Assembly (NCBI GenBank): GCA_963931435.1
Contig: OZ007012.1
Coordinates: 496,001 to 560,000, forward strand
Source: Coprousia sp963931435
GTDB lineage: Bacteria > Actinomycetota > Coriobacteriia > Coriobacteriales > Coriobacteriaceae
Direction of reading: 5' to 3'
DNA: 64,000 nucleotides
Shown: positions 24,703-33,158 of the stretch, in pieces
Layout of the letters: each line of letters starts with the position of its first letter
Position numbering within the stretch: position 1 is the stretch's first letter
Notes under the pieces: generated by a model
Database searches by the model: none
What the model saw: only the letters and a program-made list of their open reading frames with translations
What the model was told of the DNA's origin: nothing
Program-made: the position numbers and the translations under genes

Positions 24703-25098
24703 TCAGTCTAGCACAAGGGGGGTGGCGTCGTCCTCATCGCCCACCACCTCCACCACCAGGCCGTGCGGCAGGCACACGATCTGCTCGCCGGCGGCTCTGA
24801 TGGGGTCGTGCTCGACGCAGACCTGGTTGGAGCAGTCGGCCTCGACCACCTCGACGGCGCCGTCCGCGATGCGCACCGTGTTGTAGCCGGCCTCGGCGGC
24901 GTCCTCGGTGCGCACGACGTACTCCGTCGCGGCGTCCAGGGGATCGGCGCGGTAGAAGCCCTCCTTGTTCTGGCAGACCACCACGAGCCCCTCAGAAGGG
25001 GCCGCAAGGCGCGTCGCGAAGAGCCATGCGCCGCAGGCGAGCAGGGCGATGATGCCGATGACGATGAGGGCGCGGTCGCCCGGCTTGAGTTGGGACAC
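24703..25098 (-). CDS. Membrane-anchored NusG domain II protein
   Basis: 131-residue protein with an N-terminal membrane helix (ALIVIGIIALLACGAWLFAT) and an outer NusG_II-like domain. The family marks are YNTVRIADGAVEVVEADCSN and QVCVEHDPIRAAGEQIVCLP followed by HGLVVEV. In many Firmicutes and Actinobacteria such proteins lie near FMN-transfer or Rnf-type genes, but none is close here. It is the first gene of an operon with two TPR-like proteins. The two cysteines in CSNQVC could form a disulfide outside the cell. Confidence 0.8.
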   Translation of the reverse strand: MSQLKPGDRALIVIGIIALLACGAWLFATRLAAPSEGLVVVCQNKEGFYRADPLDAATEYVVRTEDAAEAGYNTVRIADGAVEVVEADCSNQVCVEHDPIRAAGEQIVCLPHGLVVEVVGDEDDATPLVLD

Positions 25099-25419
25099 GG
25101 CTTCTCCCTTGCGTTGCGCGATCGGTGGGGCACCTTCATTCTAGCCAACGCGCCGGGGGCGGGGGGAGCGGCTTGCCGGGGTCTTCCGCCTGGGGCGGAT
25201 CGATCCTCCCCCCAGCGGGGCGGCGCCGCGCGAACGGGGCCCCTGACCGATGCATCGTGCGCGCCGGCGGCGCGTCGGCGGGCGGCGGCATAGGAGCGGG
25301 GCGCGCGCGGTACAATATCCCAAGCGGCCGTCCGCCGCGCGCGTTTCCCCAAGGTCCGTACGGGGCCGCAAGGTGCCCCGTATCAATAGCGCCCCGATGG
25401 GGCATGTTTGGAGGCACAA
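25099..25419 (+). promoter_or_regulatory. Promoter and structured leader of the alcohol dehydrogenase gene
   Basis: TACAAT at 25311-25316 is a good -10, so the leader is about 97 nt. It contains two hairpins: TACGGGGC/GCCCCGTA (25359-25382) and GCCCC-GAT-GGGGC (25391-25403), the second ending just before the TTTGGAGG ribosome site. No known riboswitch is recognised. The left part also holds the start region of the divergent NusG-II gene. Confidence 0.55.
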
Positions 25420-26634
25420 ATGGGACGTTTCACCAACCCGCGTGACCTGTACTTCGGAGAGGGGGCCCGCCACGAGGTCAAGAACCTGCACGGCGAGCGC
25501 GCCGTCATCGTCACCGGCGGCGGCTCCATGCGCCGCGGCGGCTTCCTGCAGGACGTCGAGGCCGATCTCAAGGAGGCCGGCTTCGAGGTCGAGCTCATCG
25601 AGGGCGTCGAGTCCGACCCGTCCGTCGAGACCGTGATGAAGGGCGCGGCCGTGATGGCCGAGTTCCAGCCCGACTGGATCATCGCCATCGGCGGCGGCAG
25701 CCCGATCGACGCGGCCAAGGCCATGTGGATCAAGTACGAGTACCCCGAGACCACCTTCGAGGACATGTGCAAGGTCTTCGGCCTGCCCGAGCTGCGCACC
25801 AAAGCCCGCTTCTGCGCCATCTCCTCCACCTCGGGCACCGCGACCGAGGTCACGGCCTTCTCGATCATCACCGACTACTCCAAGGGCATCAAGTTCCCCA
25901 TCGCCGACTTCCAGATCACGCCCGACGTGGCCATCGTCGACCCCGAGCTCACCTACACCATGCCGGCCAAGCTCTGCGCGCACACCGGCATGGACGCCCT
26001 GACCCACGCCATCGAGTCCTATGTCTCCACCGCCGCCTCCATGTACACCGAGGCCAACTCGCTGCACGCCATCCGCGAGATCGTGAAATGGCTGCCTGAG
26101 TCCTACAAGGGCGACAAGGAGGCCCGCAAGCACATGCACGACGCGCAGTGCATCGCCGGCATCGCCTTCTCGAGCGGCCTTCTGGGCATCGTGCACTCCA
26201 TGGCGCACAAGACCGGTGCCGCCTTCACGGGCGACCACATCATCCACGGTTGCGCCAACGCCATGTACCTCGGCAAGGTCATCCAGTTCAACAGCAAGGT
26301 CCCCGAGGCCAAGGCCAAGTACGCCTACATCGCCCATGAGATCCTGCACCTCCCCGGCGAGACCGAGGACGAGCTCGTCGCCGCGCTCGTGCAGGAGATC
26401 CGCGACCTCAACGACAAGCTGGACATCCCGCAGGGCATCAAGAACTACGGCAAGGGTGGCGTGAAGGCCGACGAGTCGATCATCGACTACGCCGAGTTCG
26501 AGGAGAAGAAGAGCCGCATCGCCGTCGACGCCATCGGCGACGCCTGCACCGGGAGCAACCCGCGCCAGCCCACCCCCGAGGAGATGGAGAGGCTCCTCGA
26601 GTGCGTCTACAACGACGTGGACGTGGACTTCTAG
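25420..26634 (+). CDS. Iron-containing (type III) alcohol dehydrogenase
   Basis: 404-residue NAD(P)-dependent dehydrogenase of the iron-activated group, probably reducing an aldehyde or ketone during fermentation. The dinucleotide site IIAIGGGSPIDAAKAMW lies near residue 90, STSGTATEVTAFSII near 135, and the metal ligands are supplied by PDVAIVDPEL-type Asp and the histidines in HSMAHKTGAAFTGDHIIHGC near residues 255-275. It is similar in length and motifs to butanol dehydrogenase-type enzymes, but the substrate cannot be told. ATG at 25420 follows TTTGGAGG. The gene stands alone between its own promoter and a large inverted repeat. Very strong codon bias (mostly NNC/NNG) suggests high expression. 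Confidence 0.94.
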   Translation: MGRFTNPRDLYFGEGARHEVKNLHGERAVIVTGGGSMRRGGFLQDVEADLKEAGFEVELIEGVESDPSVETVMKGAAVMAEFQPDWIIAIGGGSPIDAAKAMWIKYEYPETTFEDMCKVFGLPELRTKARFCAISSTSGTATEVTAFSIITDYSKGIKFPIADFQITPDVAIVDPELTYTMPAKLCAHTGMDALTHAIESYVSTAASMYTEANSLHAIREIVKWLPESYKGDKEARKHMHDAQCIAGIAFSSGLLGIVHSMAHKTGAAFTGDHIIHGCANAMYLGKVIQFNSKVPEAKAKYAYIAHEILHLPGETEDELVAALVQEIRDLNDKLDIPQGIKNYGKGGVKADESIIDYAEFEEKKSRIAVDAIGDACTGSNPRQPTPEEMERLLECVYNDVDVDF

Positions 26635-26654
26635 GCGAGGTTCCGGCTCCTGGC

Positions 26655-26737
26655 GGAATCCCCCTGCGGTTCCCGGCGAGCGTCCCAGGCCTTGCGGCCT
26701 GCAGGATGCGCGCCCGGGGAGCCCGCAGGGGGATTCC
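26655..26737. terminator. 15-bp perfect inverted repeat after the dehydrogenase gene
   Basis: GGAATCCCCCTGCGG (26655-26669) and its exact complement at 26723-26737 enclose 53 nt. It begins 20 bp after the stop codon and is followed by CTGCGTTTTCGG. It could fold as a terminator, or be a small repeat element. Confidence 0.5.
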
Positions 26738-26975
26738 TGCGTTTTCGGCCTTCGGGGACGGATCCGCTCGCGCCTGCCGGGTCGCCCCGGGCCCCCGGGG
26801 GCGGACCCTTGGCGCGCGCCTCGCCGTGCGGCGACGGCATGCACCCCCCCCACGCGCTCGGTGGGGGCCGCGGGCGATGCGCGCCGCGCGCATTGTGTCG
26901 GAACGGTATCGGCGGGTCTCGCGCCCGCGGCTTCCCTGTTCACCCGTTCGGCGACGTGCTACGATGGCGCTGCTG
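26738..26975. other. Gap with promoter of the riboflavin-uptake operon
   Basis: No gene is seen. TGTTCA (26937-26942), a 17-bp spacer and TACGAT (26960-26965) form a plausible promoter whose transcript would begin right at the FMN riboswitch. The rest is GC-rich without visible structure. Confidence 0.55.
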
Positions 26976-27172
26976 TTTCAGGGCGAGGTGGAATTCCTCA
27001 CTGGCGGTGAATCGGCCGGACGGCCGCCGTACGCGGCGGCGAGCGCCCGGGCGCGCGGCAAGGGGCTGTGCGCGCGACCGATGAGCCCGCGAACCCGTCC
27101 GGTGCTGGCGCGCCGGCGGGCCGATCCGGTGCGAACCCGGGGCCAACGGTTAAAGGCCGGATGGAAGAGGCA
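26976..27172 (+). promoter_or_regulatory. FMN riboswitch (RFN element)
   Basis: The conserved RFN blocks occur in order: GGGCGAGGTGGAATTCCTCA followed by CTGGCGGTGAAT, then AGCCCGCGAACCCG, then GATCCGGTGCGAACCCGGGG with CCAACGGTTAAA, and GGCCGGATGGAAGAGG at the 3' end. FMN binding to this RNA is known to switch off riboflavin genes. The ribosome site of the transporter gene (AGAGG) lies at its 3' end, so control of translation start is likely. Confidence 0.88.
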
Positions 27173-27176
27173 GGTG

Positions 27177-27776
27177 ATGGTCATGGCTGAGCAGCCTTCG
27201 CACATCCATTTCGAGAACACGAATCGGTGGAGCACCCGGCAGATGGTGACCATGGCGCTTCTGGGCGCCGTTTCGGCCATCCTCATGTTCGTGCAGATCC
27301 CGCTCATTCCGGCGGCGACGTTTCTCACCTACGACCCCTCGCTCGTGCCGGCGATGGTGGCCGGGCTCGTCTACGGGCCGGGCTCGGGCGTCGCGGTGGG
27401 CGTCGTCGCGATCGTCATCCATGCGCTGACCACGGGCGACTGGGTGGGCGCGCTCATGAACGTCGTGGCGACGGTCTGCTTCATCCTGCCGGCGGCGCTC
27501 GTGGCCCGGCGTGCGGGCTCTGCGGGCGGCCGCGTCGCGGGCATGGCGCTCGGCGTCGCGCTCGCCACGGCGGGCTCGGTCGCGGCGAACCTCACCATCG
27601 GCGTGTGGTTCTGGTACGGCTCGGTCGACGCCATCGCGCCCCTCATCGTGCCGGCGGTCATCCCGTTCAACCTGATCAAGACCATCCTGAACGCCGTCCT
27701 CTCGCTCGCGGCGTGGCGGGTGGCGCGCATGGCGGCACCGGATGCCGGGGCTGCGGGCGCGGGTGGTGGCCGATGA
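27177..27776 (+). CDS. ribU: Riboflavin-specific ECF transporter substrate-binding subunit RibU
   Basis: 199-residue membrane protein with about six hydrophobic segments, the S component that binds riboflavin. TRQMVTMALLGAVSAILMFV, IPLIPAATFLTYDPSLVPAM and GPGSGVAVGVVAIVIHALTT followed by MNVVATV are typical of the RibU family. The FMN riboswitch upstream makes the substrate assignment strong. ATG at 27177 lies 7 bp after AGAGG; ATG at 27183 is an alternative. The gene overlaps the ATPase gene by ATGA, so all ECF parts are made together. Confidence 0.92.
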   Translation: MVMAEQPSHIHFENTNRWSTRQMVTMALLGAVSAILMFVQIPLIPAATFLTYDPSLVPAMVAGLVYGPGSGVAVGVVAIVIHALTTGDWVGALMNVVATVCFILPAALVARRAGSAGGRVAGMALGVALATAGSVAANLTIGVWFWYGSVDAIAPLIVPAVIPFNLIKTILNAVLSLAAWRVARMAAPDAGAAGAGGGR

Positions 27777-29737
27777 TCTCGTGCCGGGGCCTGCGCTATT
27801 CCTACGACGGCGCCGCGTACGCGCTCGACGGGCTCGATCTGGATATCGCCGACGGTGAGTTCGTCTGCGTGCTCGGCGGCAACGGCTCGGGCAAGTCGAC
27901 GCTCGCCCGGCACCTGGACGCGCTCATCGTCCCGCAGGAGGGGACCGTCGCCGTCGACGGGCTGGACACCTCCGACCCCGAGCTCGTCTACGACATCCGC
28001 GCGCGGGTAGGGCTCGTCTTCCAGAATCCCGACGACCAGCTGGTCGCGACGCTCGTCGAGGACGACGTCGCCTTCGGTCCCGAGAACCTGGGCGTGCCGT
28101 CCGACCAGATCGCGCGCGACGTGGAGCGCGCGCTGGCCGAGGTGGGCCTGGCCGGGTTCGAGGGGCGCGAGACGCATGCGCTCTCGGGCGGGCAGAAGCA
28201 GCGCGTCGCCATCGCCGGCGTGCTGGCCATGCGCCCGCGCGTGCTGGTGCTCGACGAGGCGTCGGCCATGCTCGACCCGCGCGGCCGCCGCGGGCTCATG
28301 CGCGTGGTGCGTGGCCTCAACGAGCGCGGGATGACCGTGGTCATGATCACCCATTTCATGGAGGAGGCGGCGCTCGCCGACCGCGTGGTGGTGATGGAGC
28401 GCGGGCGCATCGCGTGCGCGGGCTCACCGCAGGAGGTGCTGGGCGACGCCGCGGTGATGGAGCGCCTCGATCTCGAGGTGCCGACCGCCTACCGTCTGGG
28501 CGCGGCGCTCTCGGCGTGCGGTCTCGCCGTGCGGCCGCAGGTGGACGAGGGCGCCATGGTTGACGCCGTCGTTCGCGCGCTGGGCGCGGGCTCGCCCGCG
28601 GGCCCCGACCGGGCGCCGGGAACCGCGCCCGCGCCGGCGGGTGGGGCCTGCTGCGACGCGCCGCTAGCGGCGACGTCTCCCTCCGCCCCGTCTCCGATGC
28701 CGGGCGCGCCCTCCGACGAGGGCGCCGGCGCCGCCTCGGCCGGCGCGGTGGAGGCCGGCGCCGCCTCGGCCGGCGCGCGGACCCCTTCCGTTCCCGCTCC
28801 CGCGGACCTGCTCGTGTTCGACGAGGTGAGCTACAGCTACGAGCCCTCGGCGCGCGAGCGCGGCCGCCGCGCGCGCCGCGCGGGCGCCGGACGCCGCCGT
28901 GCCAAGTGGGGCGGCGCGCCGGACGCGGTCTGGGCGCTCGACGGCGTCAGCCTCAGCGTGCGCGCCGGCGAGTTCCTGGGCGTCGCCGGGCACACGGGCT
29001 CGGGCAAATCCACCCTCATCCAGCACATGAACGGCCTTCTCCACCCGCAGCGCGGGCGCGTGCTCCTCGACGGGCGCGACCTCGCGGACAAGCGCGTCGC
29101 GGCCGAGGCCAAGGCGCGCGTGGGCGTGGTGTTCCAGTACCCCGAGTACCAGCTGTTCGCGTCGAGCGTGTACGAGGACGTCGCCTTCGGCCCGCGCAAC
29201 CTGGGGCTTGACGCCGACGAGGTCGACGCCCGCGTGCGCGAGGCCCTGGCGCGCGTCGAGCTCGATTTCGAGGCGGTAGCCCGCAAGAGCCCCTTCGCGC
29301 TCTCCGGCGGCCAGCAGCGGCGCGTCGCGTTCGCCGGCGTGCTCGCCATGCGCCCGGAGGTGCTCGTGCTCGACGAGCCGGCGGCGGGCCTCGATCCGGC
29401 CGCGCGCCGGTCGTTCCTCGCGTTCGTTAAGGGCCTGCACGCCCAGGGGCTCACCGTGGTGATGGTGTCCCACAGCATGGACGACCTCGCGGCGCTCGCC
29501 GACCGCATCGCCGTCCTCAACGAGGGGCGCCTGCTCATGGAGGGCTCCCCGCGCGAGGTGTTCCTGCGCGCGGATGAGCTGGAGCGCGTGGGGCTGGGGG
29601 TCCCGGCGGCGCAGCACATGGCCGGCTCGCTCATCGCGCGCGGCGTGCCGCTCGATGCGCGCCGGCTCTACGACGTCGAGGCGCTCGCGCGCGACCTCGC
29701 GGACCTGGCTGCGGCGCGCGCCGGGGCGGTGGGCTGA
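27773..29737 (+). CDS. ecfA: ECF transporter ATPase, two EcfA domains fused
   Basis: 654-residue protein made of two ABC ATPase domains. The first has GGNGSGKSTLARHLD (Walker A), LSGGQKQRVAIAG and VLVLDEASAMLDP; the second has GHTGSGKSTLIQHMNG, LSGGQQRRVAFAG and VLVLDEPAAGLDP. A low-complexity Ala/Gly/Pro/Ser linker (about residues 275-345) and a very basic patch (RERGRRARRAGAGRRRAKW) precede the second domain's core. In most bacteria EcfA1 and EcfA2 are separate genes; fusion is known in some actinobacteria. It energises riboflavin uptake with RibU and EcfT and may serve other S components. It starts with ATGA overlap and ends TGATG with ecfT. Confidence 0.95.
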   Translation: MISCRGLRYSYDGAAYALDGLDLDIADGEFVCVLGGNGSGKSTLARHLDALIVPQEGTVAVDGLDTSDPELVYDIRARVGLVFQNPDDQLVATLVEDDVAFGPENLGVPSDQIARDVERALAEVGLAGFEGRETHALSGGQKQRVAIAGVLAMRPRVLVLDEASAMLDPRGRRGLMRVVRGLNERGMTVVMITHFMEEAALADRVVVMERGRIACAGSPQEVLGDAAVMERLDLEVPTAYRLGAALSACGLAVRPQVDEGAMVDAVVRALGAGSPAGPDRAPGTAPAPAGGACCDAPLAATSPSAPSPMPGAPSDEGAGAASAGAVEAGAASAGARTPSVPAPADLLVFDEVSYSYEPSARERGRRARRAGAGRRRAKWGGAPDAVWALDGVSLSVRAGEFLGVAGHTGSGKSTLIQHMNGLLHPQRGRVLLDGRDLADKRVAAEAKARVGVVFQYPEYQLFASSVYEDVAFGPRNLGLDADEVDARVREALARVELDFEAVARKSPFALSGGQQRRVAFAGVLAMRPEVLVLDEPAAGLDPAARRSFLAFVKGLHAQGLTVVMVSHSMDDLAALADRIAVLNEGRLLMEGSPREVFLRADELERVGLGVPAAQHMAGSLIARGVPLDARRLYDVEALARDLADLAAARAGAVG

Positions 29738-30537
29738 TGGGGGCGTTCTCCTTCGGAAGCTACTTCCCGGGCTCCGGCGTGCTCTACCGGCTCGATCCGC
29801 GCACCAAGCTCCTCGCGGGCCTGGCGCTCCTTGCCACGGCGCTCGCCAGCCGCACCTTCTGGGCGCTGGCGCCCCTCGCCTTCTTCACGGCGGGGCTCTA
29901 CGCGCTCTCGGGCGTTCCCGCCGGCCGGGCGCTGCGCTCGCTCGCCCCGCTCGCGGCGATCGTCGCGGTGGTGGCGGTGCTCAACCTTCTCACCAACCAC
30001 AGCGGCCGGGTCCTCGCGAGCCTCTGGATCTTCCAGATCACCGAGGGCAGCGTGCGCGCGTGCCTGTTCATGGGCGCGCGCATGCTCATCATGATGTGCG
30101 GGATGAGCCTGGTGACGCTCACCACCACCACGCTCGACCTCACCTGCGCGCTCGAGCGCCTGCTGGCGCCCTTCGCACGGCTCGGGTTGCCGGCGCACGA
30201 GCTGGGCATGATGCTCGGCATCGCGCTGCGGTTCATGCCACAGCTCGCCGGCGAGCTGGCGCAGACCTGGCGGGCGCAGGTGAGCCGTGGCGCCCGGGCC
30301 TCCGGCGGGCCGCTGGGCGCCATGCGGATGTTCGCGTCGGTCGCCACGCCGCTCATCACCGGGGTGTTCCGCCACGCCGAGACGCTCTCGGAGGCGATGG
30401 ACGCCAGGCTCTACCATGGCGAGCAGGGGCGCACGCGCCTGCATCCGCTGCGCTTCGCGGCGCGGGACGCCGGGGCGGCGGTCTGCATGGCGGCGCTCGC
30501 CGCCTGCGTCGTGGCGGTGGGCGTGCTGACGGCGTGA
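29737..30537 (+). CDS. ecfT: ECF transporter transmembrane subunit EcfT
   Basis: 266-residue T component that links the S component to the ATPases. FGSYFPGSGVLYRLDPRTKL near the N-terminus is the family signature, five to six hydrophobic segments follow, and ARASGGPLGAMRM near residue 190 lies in the coupling-helix region, where EcfT proteins normally contain paired Ala-Arg-Gly-type motifs that contact the ATPase. FRHAETLSEAMDARLY matches the conserved EAMDAR-like second coupling motif. The ATG shares a base with the stop of ecfA (TGATG). Final gene of the ribU-ecfA-ecfT operon. Confidence 0.95.
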   Translation: MGAFSFGSYFPGSGVLYRLDPRTKLLAGLALLATALASRTFWALAPLAFFTAGLYALSGVPAGRALRSLAPLAAIVAVVAVLNLLTNHSGRVLASLWIFQITEGSVRACLFMGARMLIMMCGMSLVTLTTTTLDLTCALERLLAPFARLGLPAHELGMMLGIALRFMPQLAGELAQTWRAQVSRGARASGGPLGAMRMFASVATPLITGVFRHAETLSEAMDARLYHGEQGRTRLHPLRFAARDAGAAVCMAALAACVVAVGVLTA

Positions 30538-30602
30538 TGCCGACAGGGGCGTATGGGATGCCCGCGAGGGCGTGATGTGAGGGCTTGATCGAAGGAGGGC
30601 TC

Positions 30603-31277
30603 ATGGAGAGGGATACCGAGGGCGCGCCTCGTGCCGCGCAGGTTGAGGGCGCCGACTCCGTGTCCGACGGGGTGCCGCCGACCGGTGGTGCTTCTGGGGA
30701 CGGGCGGCGCACGGTGGAACCCGGCTCATCCGCTCGTCCGCCCATAGCTGACGAGGACGTCAAGGGGCGGGCCGGCACGGCAGCGCCCGCCGATACGCAA
30801 AGCGCCGTTGGGGGAGCCCAGGGGGCGGATGCTCCCGTCGCCCCGGCATCGGTTTCAGCTGCCATCTCGGACGGCTTGGACCTCGTGCTCACCTACCTGA
30901 CCTCGATTCCGGCGTGGTATCTCGCCACGAGCGTGGACGGGCAGCCGCATGTGCGGCCGTTCTCGTTCGCGGCCCTCGAGGGCGGTCGGCTATGGTTCTG
31001 CACGGCGACCACCAAGGACGTGTGGCGCGAGCTTTCCGCCAACCCGCGCTTCGAGGCGACCGCGTGGTGGCCGGGGCACGGCTGGCTCATCCTGCGCGGG
31101 CGCGCGGGACTCTCCGGGCGCCCCGGCGCGGCGGTGCGCGAGGCCGGCTGGCGCCACCTGGAGGGGCTCGGCGAGCGCTACGACGGGCCGGACGACCCGG
31201 TGCTCGCCTTCTTCAGCGTCGAGGATCCCGAGGCCTGGGTCTGTGACCACGACGCCTGGCATCCGATCGAGCTGTAG
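30603..31277 (+). CDS. Pyridoxamine 5'-phosphate oxidase-like FMN-binding protein with disordered N-terminus
   Basis: 224 residues. The first 95 are low-complexity and probably unfolded; the rest is a split-barrel fold of the PNPOx-like group: VLTYLTSIPAWYLATSVDGQ, HVRPFSFAALEGGRLWFCTA and TTKDVWRELSANPRFEATAW. These small proteins bind flavin or related cofactors; the reaction is unknown. A close paralogue without the extension follows 11 bp later. GAAGGAGGG lies before the ATG. The position just after a riboflavin transporter fits a flavin-dependent role, but this is only context. Confidence 0.82.
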   Translation: MERDTEGAPRAAQVEGADSVSDGVPPTGGASGDGRRTVEPGSSARPPIADEDVKGRAGTAAPADTQSAVGGAQGADAPVAPASVSAAISDGLDLVLTYLTSIPAWYLATSVDGQPHVRPFSFAALEGGRLWFCTATTKDVWRELSANPRFEATAWWPGHGWLILRGRAGLSGRPGAAVREAGWRHLEGLGERYDGPDDPVLAFFSVEDPEAWVCDHDAWHPIEL

Positions 31278-31288
31278 GGAGGACCGAT

Positions 31289-31708
31289 ATGGATGAAATC
31301 GTGCGCTATCTCACGTCGATCCCGGCGTGGTACCTGGCGACCATCGACGCGGCGGACCCAACTCAGCCGCGCGTGCGGCCGTTCTCGTTCGCGGCGGCCG
31401 ACGCGGGCAAGCTGTGGTTCTGCACTTCGCGCGACAAGGACGTGTGGCGCGAGCTCGAAGCGCATCCCAAGTTCGAGCTCTCGGGCTGGAAGCCGGGGGA
31501 GTACTGGATCGTGGTCACGGGCGAGGCCGATCTCGCCGACGACGCGCGGGTGAGCGAGGCGGTGCGGCAGGCGGGCTACGCGCACATGCTGGGCATCGGC
31601 GAGCACCACGACGGCCCGCACGATGGGCGCCTCGCGTTCTTCAGCGTGCGGCGCGCCCGCGCCCGCTTCCGCGATATCGACGGCTCCGAGCGCGTGGTGG
31701 AGCTCTGA
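31289..31708 (+). CDS. Pyridoxamine 5'-phosphate oxidase-like protein
   Basis: 139-residue paralogue of the preceding protein, consisting only of the split-barrel domain: IVRYLTSIPAWYLATIDAAD, RVRPFSFAAADAGKLWFCTS and KDVWRELEAHPKFELSGW. The pair probably arose by tandem duplication and can form homo- or heterodimers, the usual state for this fold. GGGAGGA precedes ATG 31289. Its end lies only 4 bp from the stop of the converging peptidase gene. Confidence 0.85.
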   Translation: MDEIVRYLTSIPAWYLATIDAADPTQPRVRPFSFAAADAGKLWFCTSRDKDVWRELEAHPKFELSGWKPGEYWIVVTGEADLADDARVSEAVRQAGYAHMLGIGEHHDGPHDGRLAFFSVRRARARFRDIDGSERVVEL

Positions 31709-31712
31709 GCCC

Positions 31713-32786
31713 CTACAGCACCGTGATGCCCTTGGGGTAGCTGTTGAGCACCTCGCAGCCGTCCTCGGTCACGATGACCAGGTCCTCGATGCGCACGCCC
31801 ATGTCGCCGGGCAGGTAGATGCCCGGCTCGATGGAGAAGCACATGCCGGGTTCGACGGGCTCGTCGTGCGCGGCCGAGACGTCGCCCGGCTCGTGGTCTG
31901 TGAGGCCGATCTGATGCCCGAGCCGGTGGTTGAACTGCGGGCCCCAGCCGGCGTCCTCGATGATGCTGCGCGCGGCGCGGTCGATTGAGGCGAAGGTGAC
32001 GCCCGGGCGCACCAAGGCCTCGGCCGCATCGTTGGCGCGCCGAACCGCCTCGTAGACCGCGCGCTGGTGCGCGTCGGGCTCGGCGGTGAAGAACGTCCGC
32101 GTCATGTCCGAGCAGTACCAGTCCTGCTTGCATCCCACGTCGAAGAGCACCATGTCGCCGGGCGCGAGCCGCGTGGCATCGGGCTCGTGGTGCGGGTCGG
32201 CGGCGTTGGCGCCGAAGCTCACGATGGGCGTGAACGAGTGGTCCTGCGCACCCAGCCGGCGGTAGGTGCCGAGGAGCCCCTCCGCGATCTCCAGCTCGGT
32301 GACGCCCGGGCGCACCTGCTCGGCGAGCCAGGCCATGGCGGCGTCGTTGGTGGCCGAGGCGGCACGCATGAGCTCCCGCTCGCGGGCGTCCTTGATCGAG
32401 CGCGCCCGGTCGACGGCGTCGGAGGCCAGCACGAACGAGCGCGCCGCGCCCGCCTGCATGAGCGGCACGAGCCAGCGCGCGGCGAGCTCCTTGTCCACGC
32501 CGAGCACGGCGTCGCGCGCGCAGACCTCCGCCACGAGCGGTACGGGGTCGTCGGTGTCGGAGAAGGTCACCACGCGCGCCCCGCAGCCGGAGGCGTCGGG
32601 GAACAGGCGGTTGGCGAAGAGCACCGGCTCGCCCTCGAGGGGCAGGTACAGGCCGAGGAAGCGCTCCAAGGGCTCGGTGTAGTAGCCGCAGAGCCACCAG
32701 ATCGAGAGAGGGTCGACGAGGAGCATCTGGCTGATGCCTCGCTCCTCCATGTTGGCGCGGACGCGTTGCAGGCGCTGGTTGTCCAT
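31713..32786 (-). CDS. Xaa-Pro aminopeptidase (M24 family)
   Basis: 357-residue dimetal peptidase that removes N-terminal residues before proline. The N-terminal creatinase-like domain (about 130 residues) precedes the pita-bread catalytic domain. Metal ligands are seen in VLFDVGCKQDWYCSDMTRTF (two Asp), HRLGHQIGLTDHEPGD (His), FSIEPGIYLPGDMG (Glu) and VRIEDLV (Glu). ATG at 32786 has AAGGAG 6 bp upstream. Single gene, convergent with the PNPOx-like pair. Probably cytoplasmic, for peptide recycling; there is no signal peptide. Confidence 0.94.
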   Translation of the reverse strand: MDNQRLQRVRANMEERGISQMLLVDPLSIWWLCGYYTEPLERFLGLYLPLEGEPVLFANRLFPDASGCGARVVTFSDTDDPVPLVAEVCARDAVLGVDKELAARWLVPLMQAGAARSFVLASDAVDRARSIKDARERELMRAASATNDAAMAWLAEQVRPGVTELEIAEGLLGTYRRLGAQDHSFTPIVSFGANAADPHHEPDATRLAPGDMVLFDVGCKQDWYCSDMTRTFFTAEPDAHQRAVYEAVRRANDAAEALVRPGVTFASIDRAARSIIEDAGWGPQFNHRLGHQIGLTDHEPGDVSAAHDEPVEPGMCFSIEPGIYLPGDMGVRIEDLVIVTEDGCEVLNSYPKGITVL

Positions 32787-33158
32787 AGGGGCTCCTTCGG
32801 TCGCGGGCGGGGCGGTCGACGCGCGCGGGCACCGCGGCCGCGGACCGCTCCGCCGGGTTGGTTTGCGCCCAGTGTAGCACCCCGCGCGGACGCCGCGTCG
32901 GTCCGATGGGGCGCCTGCGGCGGAGCCTGGCGCCGCGGGCGGGCGGCACGGCGGGTCCGGACGCCGCCTCGCGTCAAGGGGCGCTCCCGCATGAGGGCCG
33001 CGCGCCGCCCGCGCCCGCGGCCGCCCGAGCGGCGGGGAAGCCGTTACAATAAGAGGGCTGCGCGCCGCCCCCCATCCCGTGCGGGCGGCTGCGTCAAACG
33101 GTATCGAGCGAAGGATTCCGCGTGCCGCATCCGGGCTGCAGCGGGCAGGGGAGGTTGC
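32787..33158. other. Divergent promoter region, peptidase and HAD phosphatase
   Basis: 372 bp without a gene. TACAAT at 33045-33050 is a likely -10 for the phosphatase on the plus strand. The rest is very GC-rich, and no operator or hairpin stood out. Confidence 0.5.

Noticed and set aside
26601..27176. Open frame extending ribU upstream into the alcohol dehydrogenase gene
   Set aside because: The extension runs through a clear FMN riboswitch, which must be non-coding leader.
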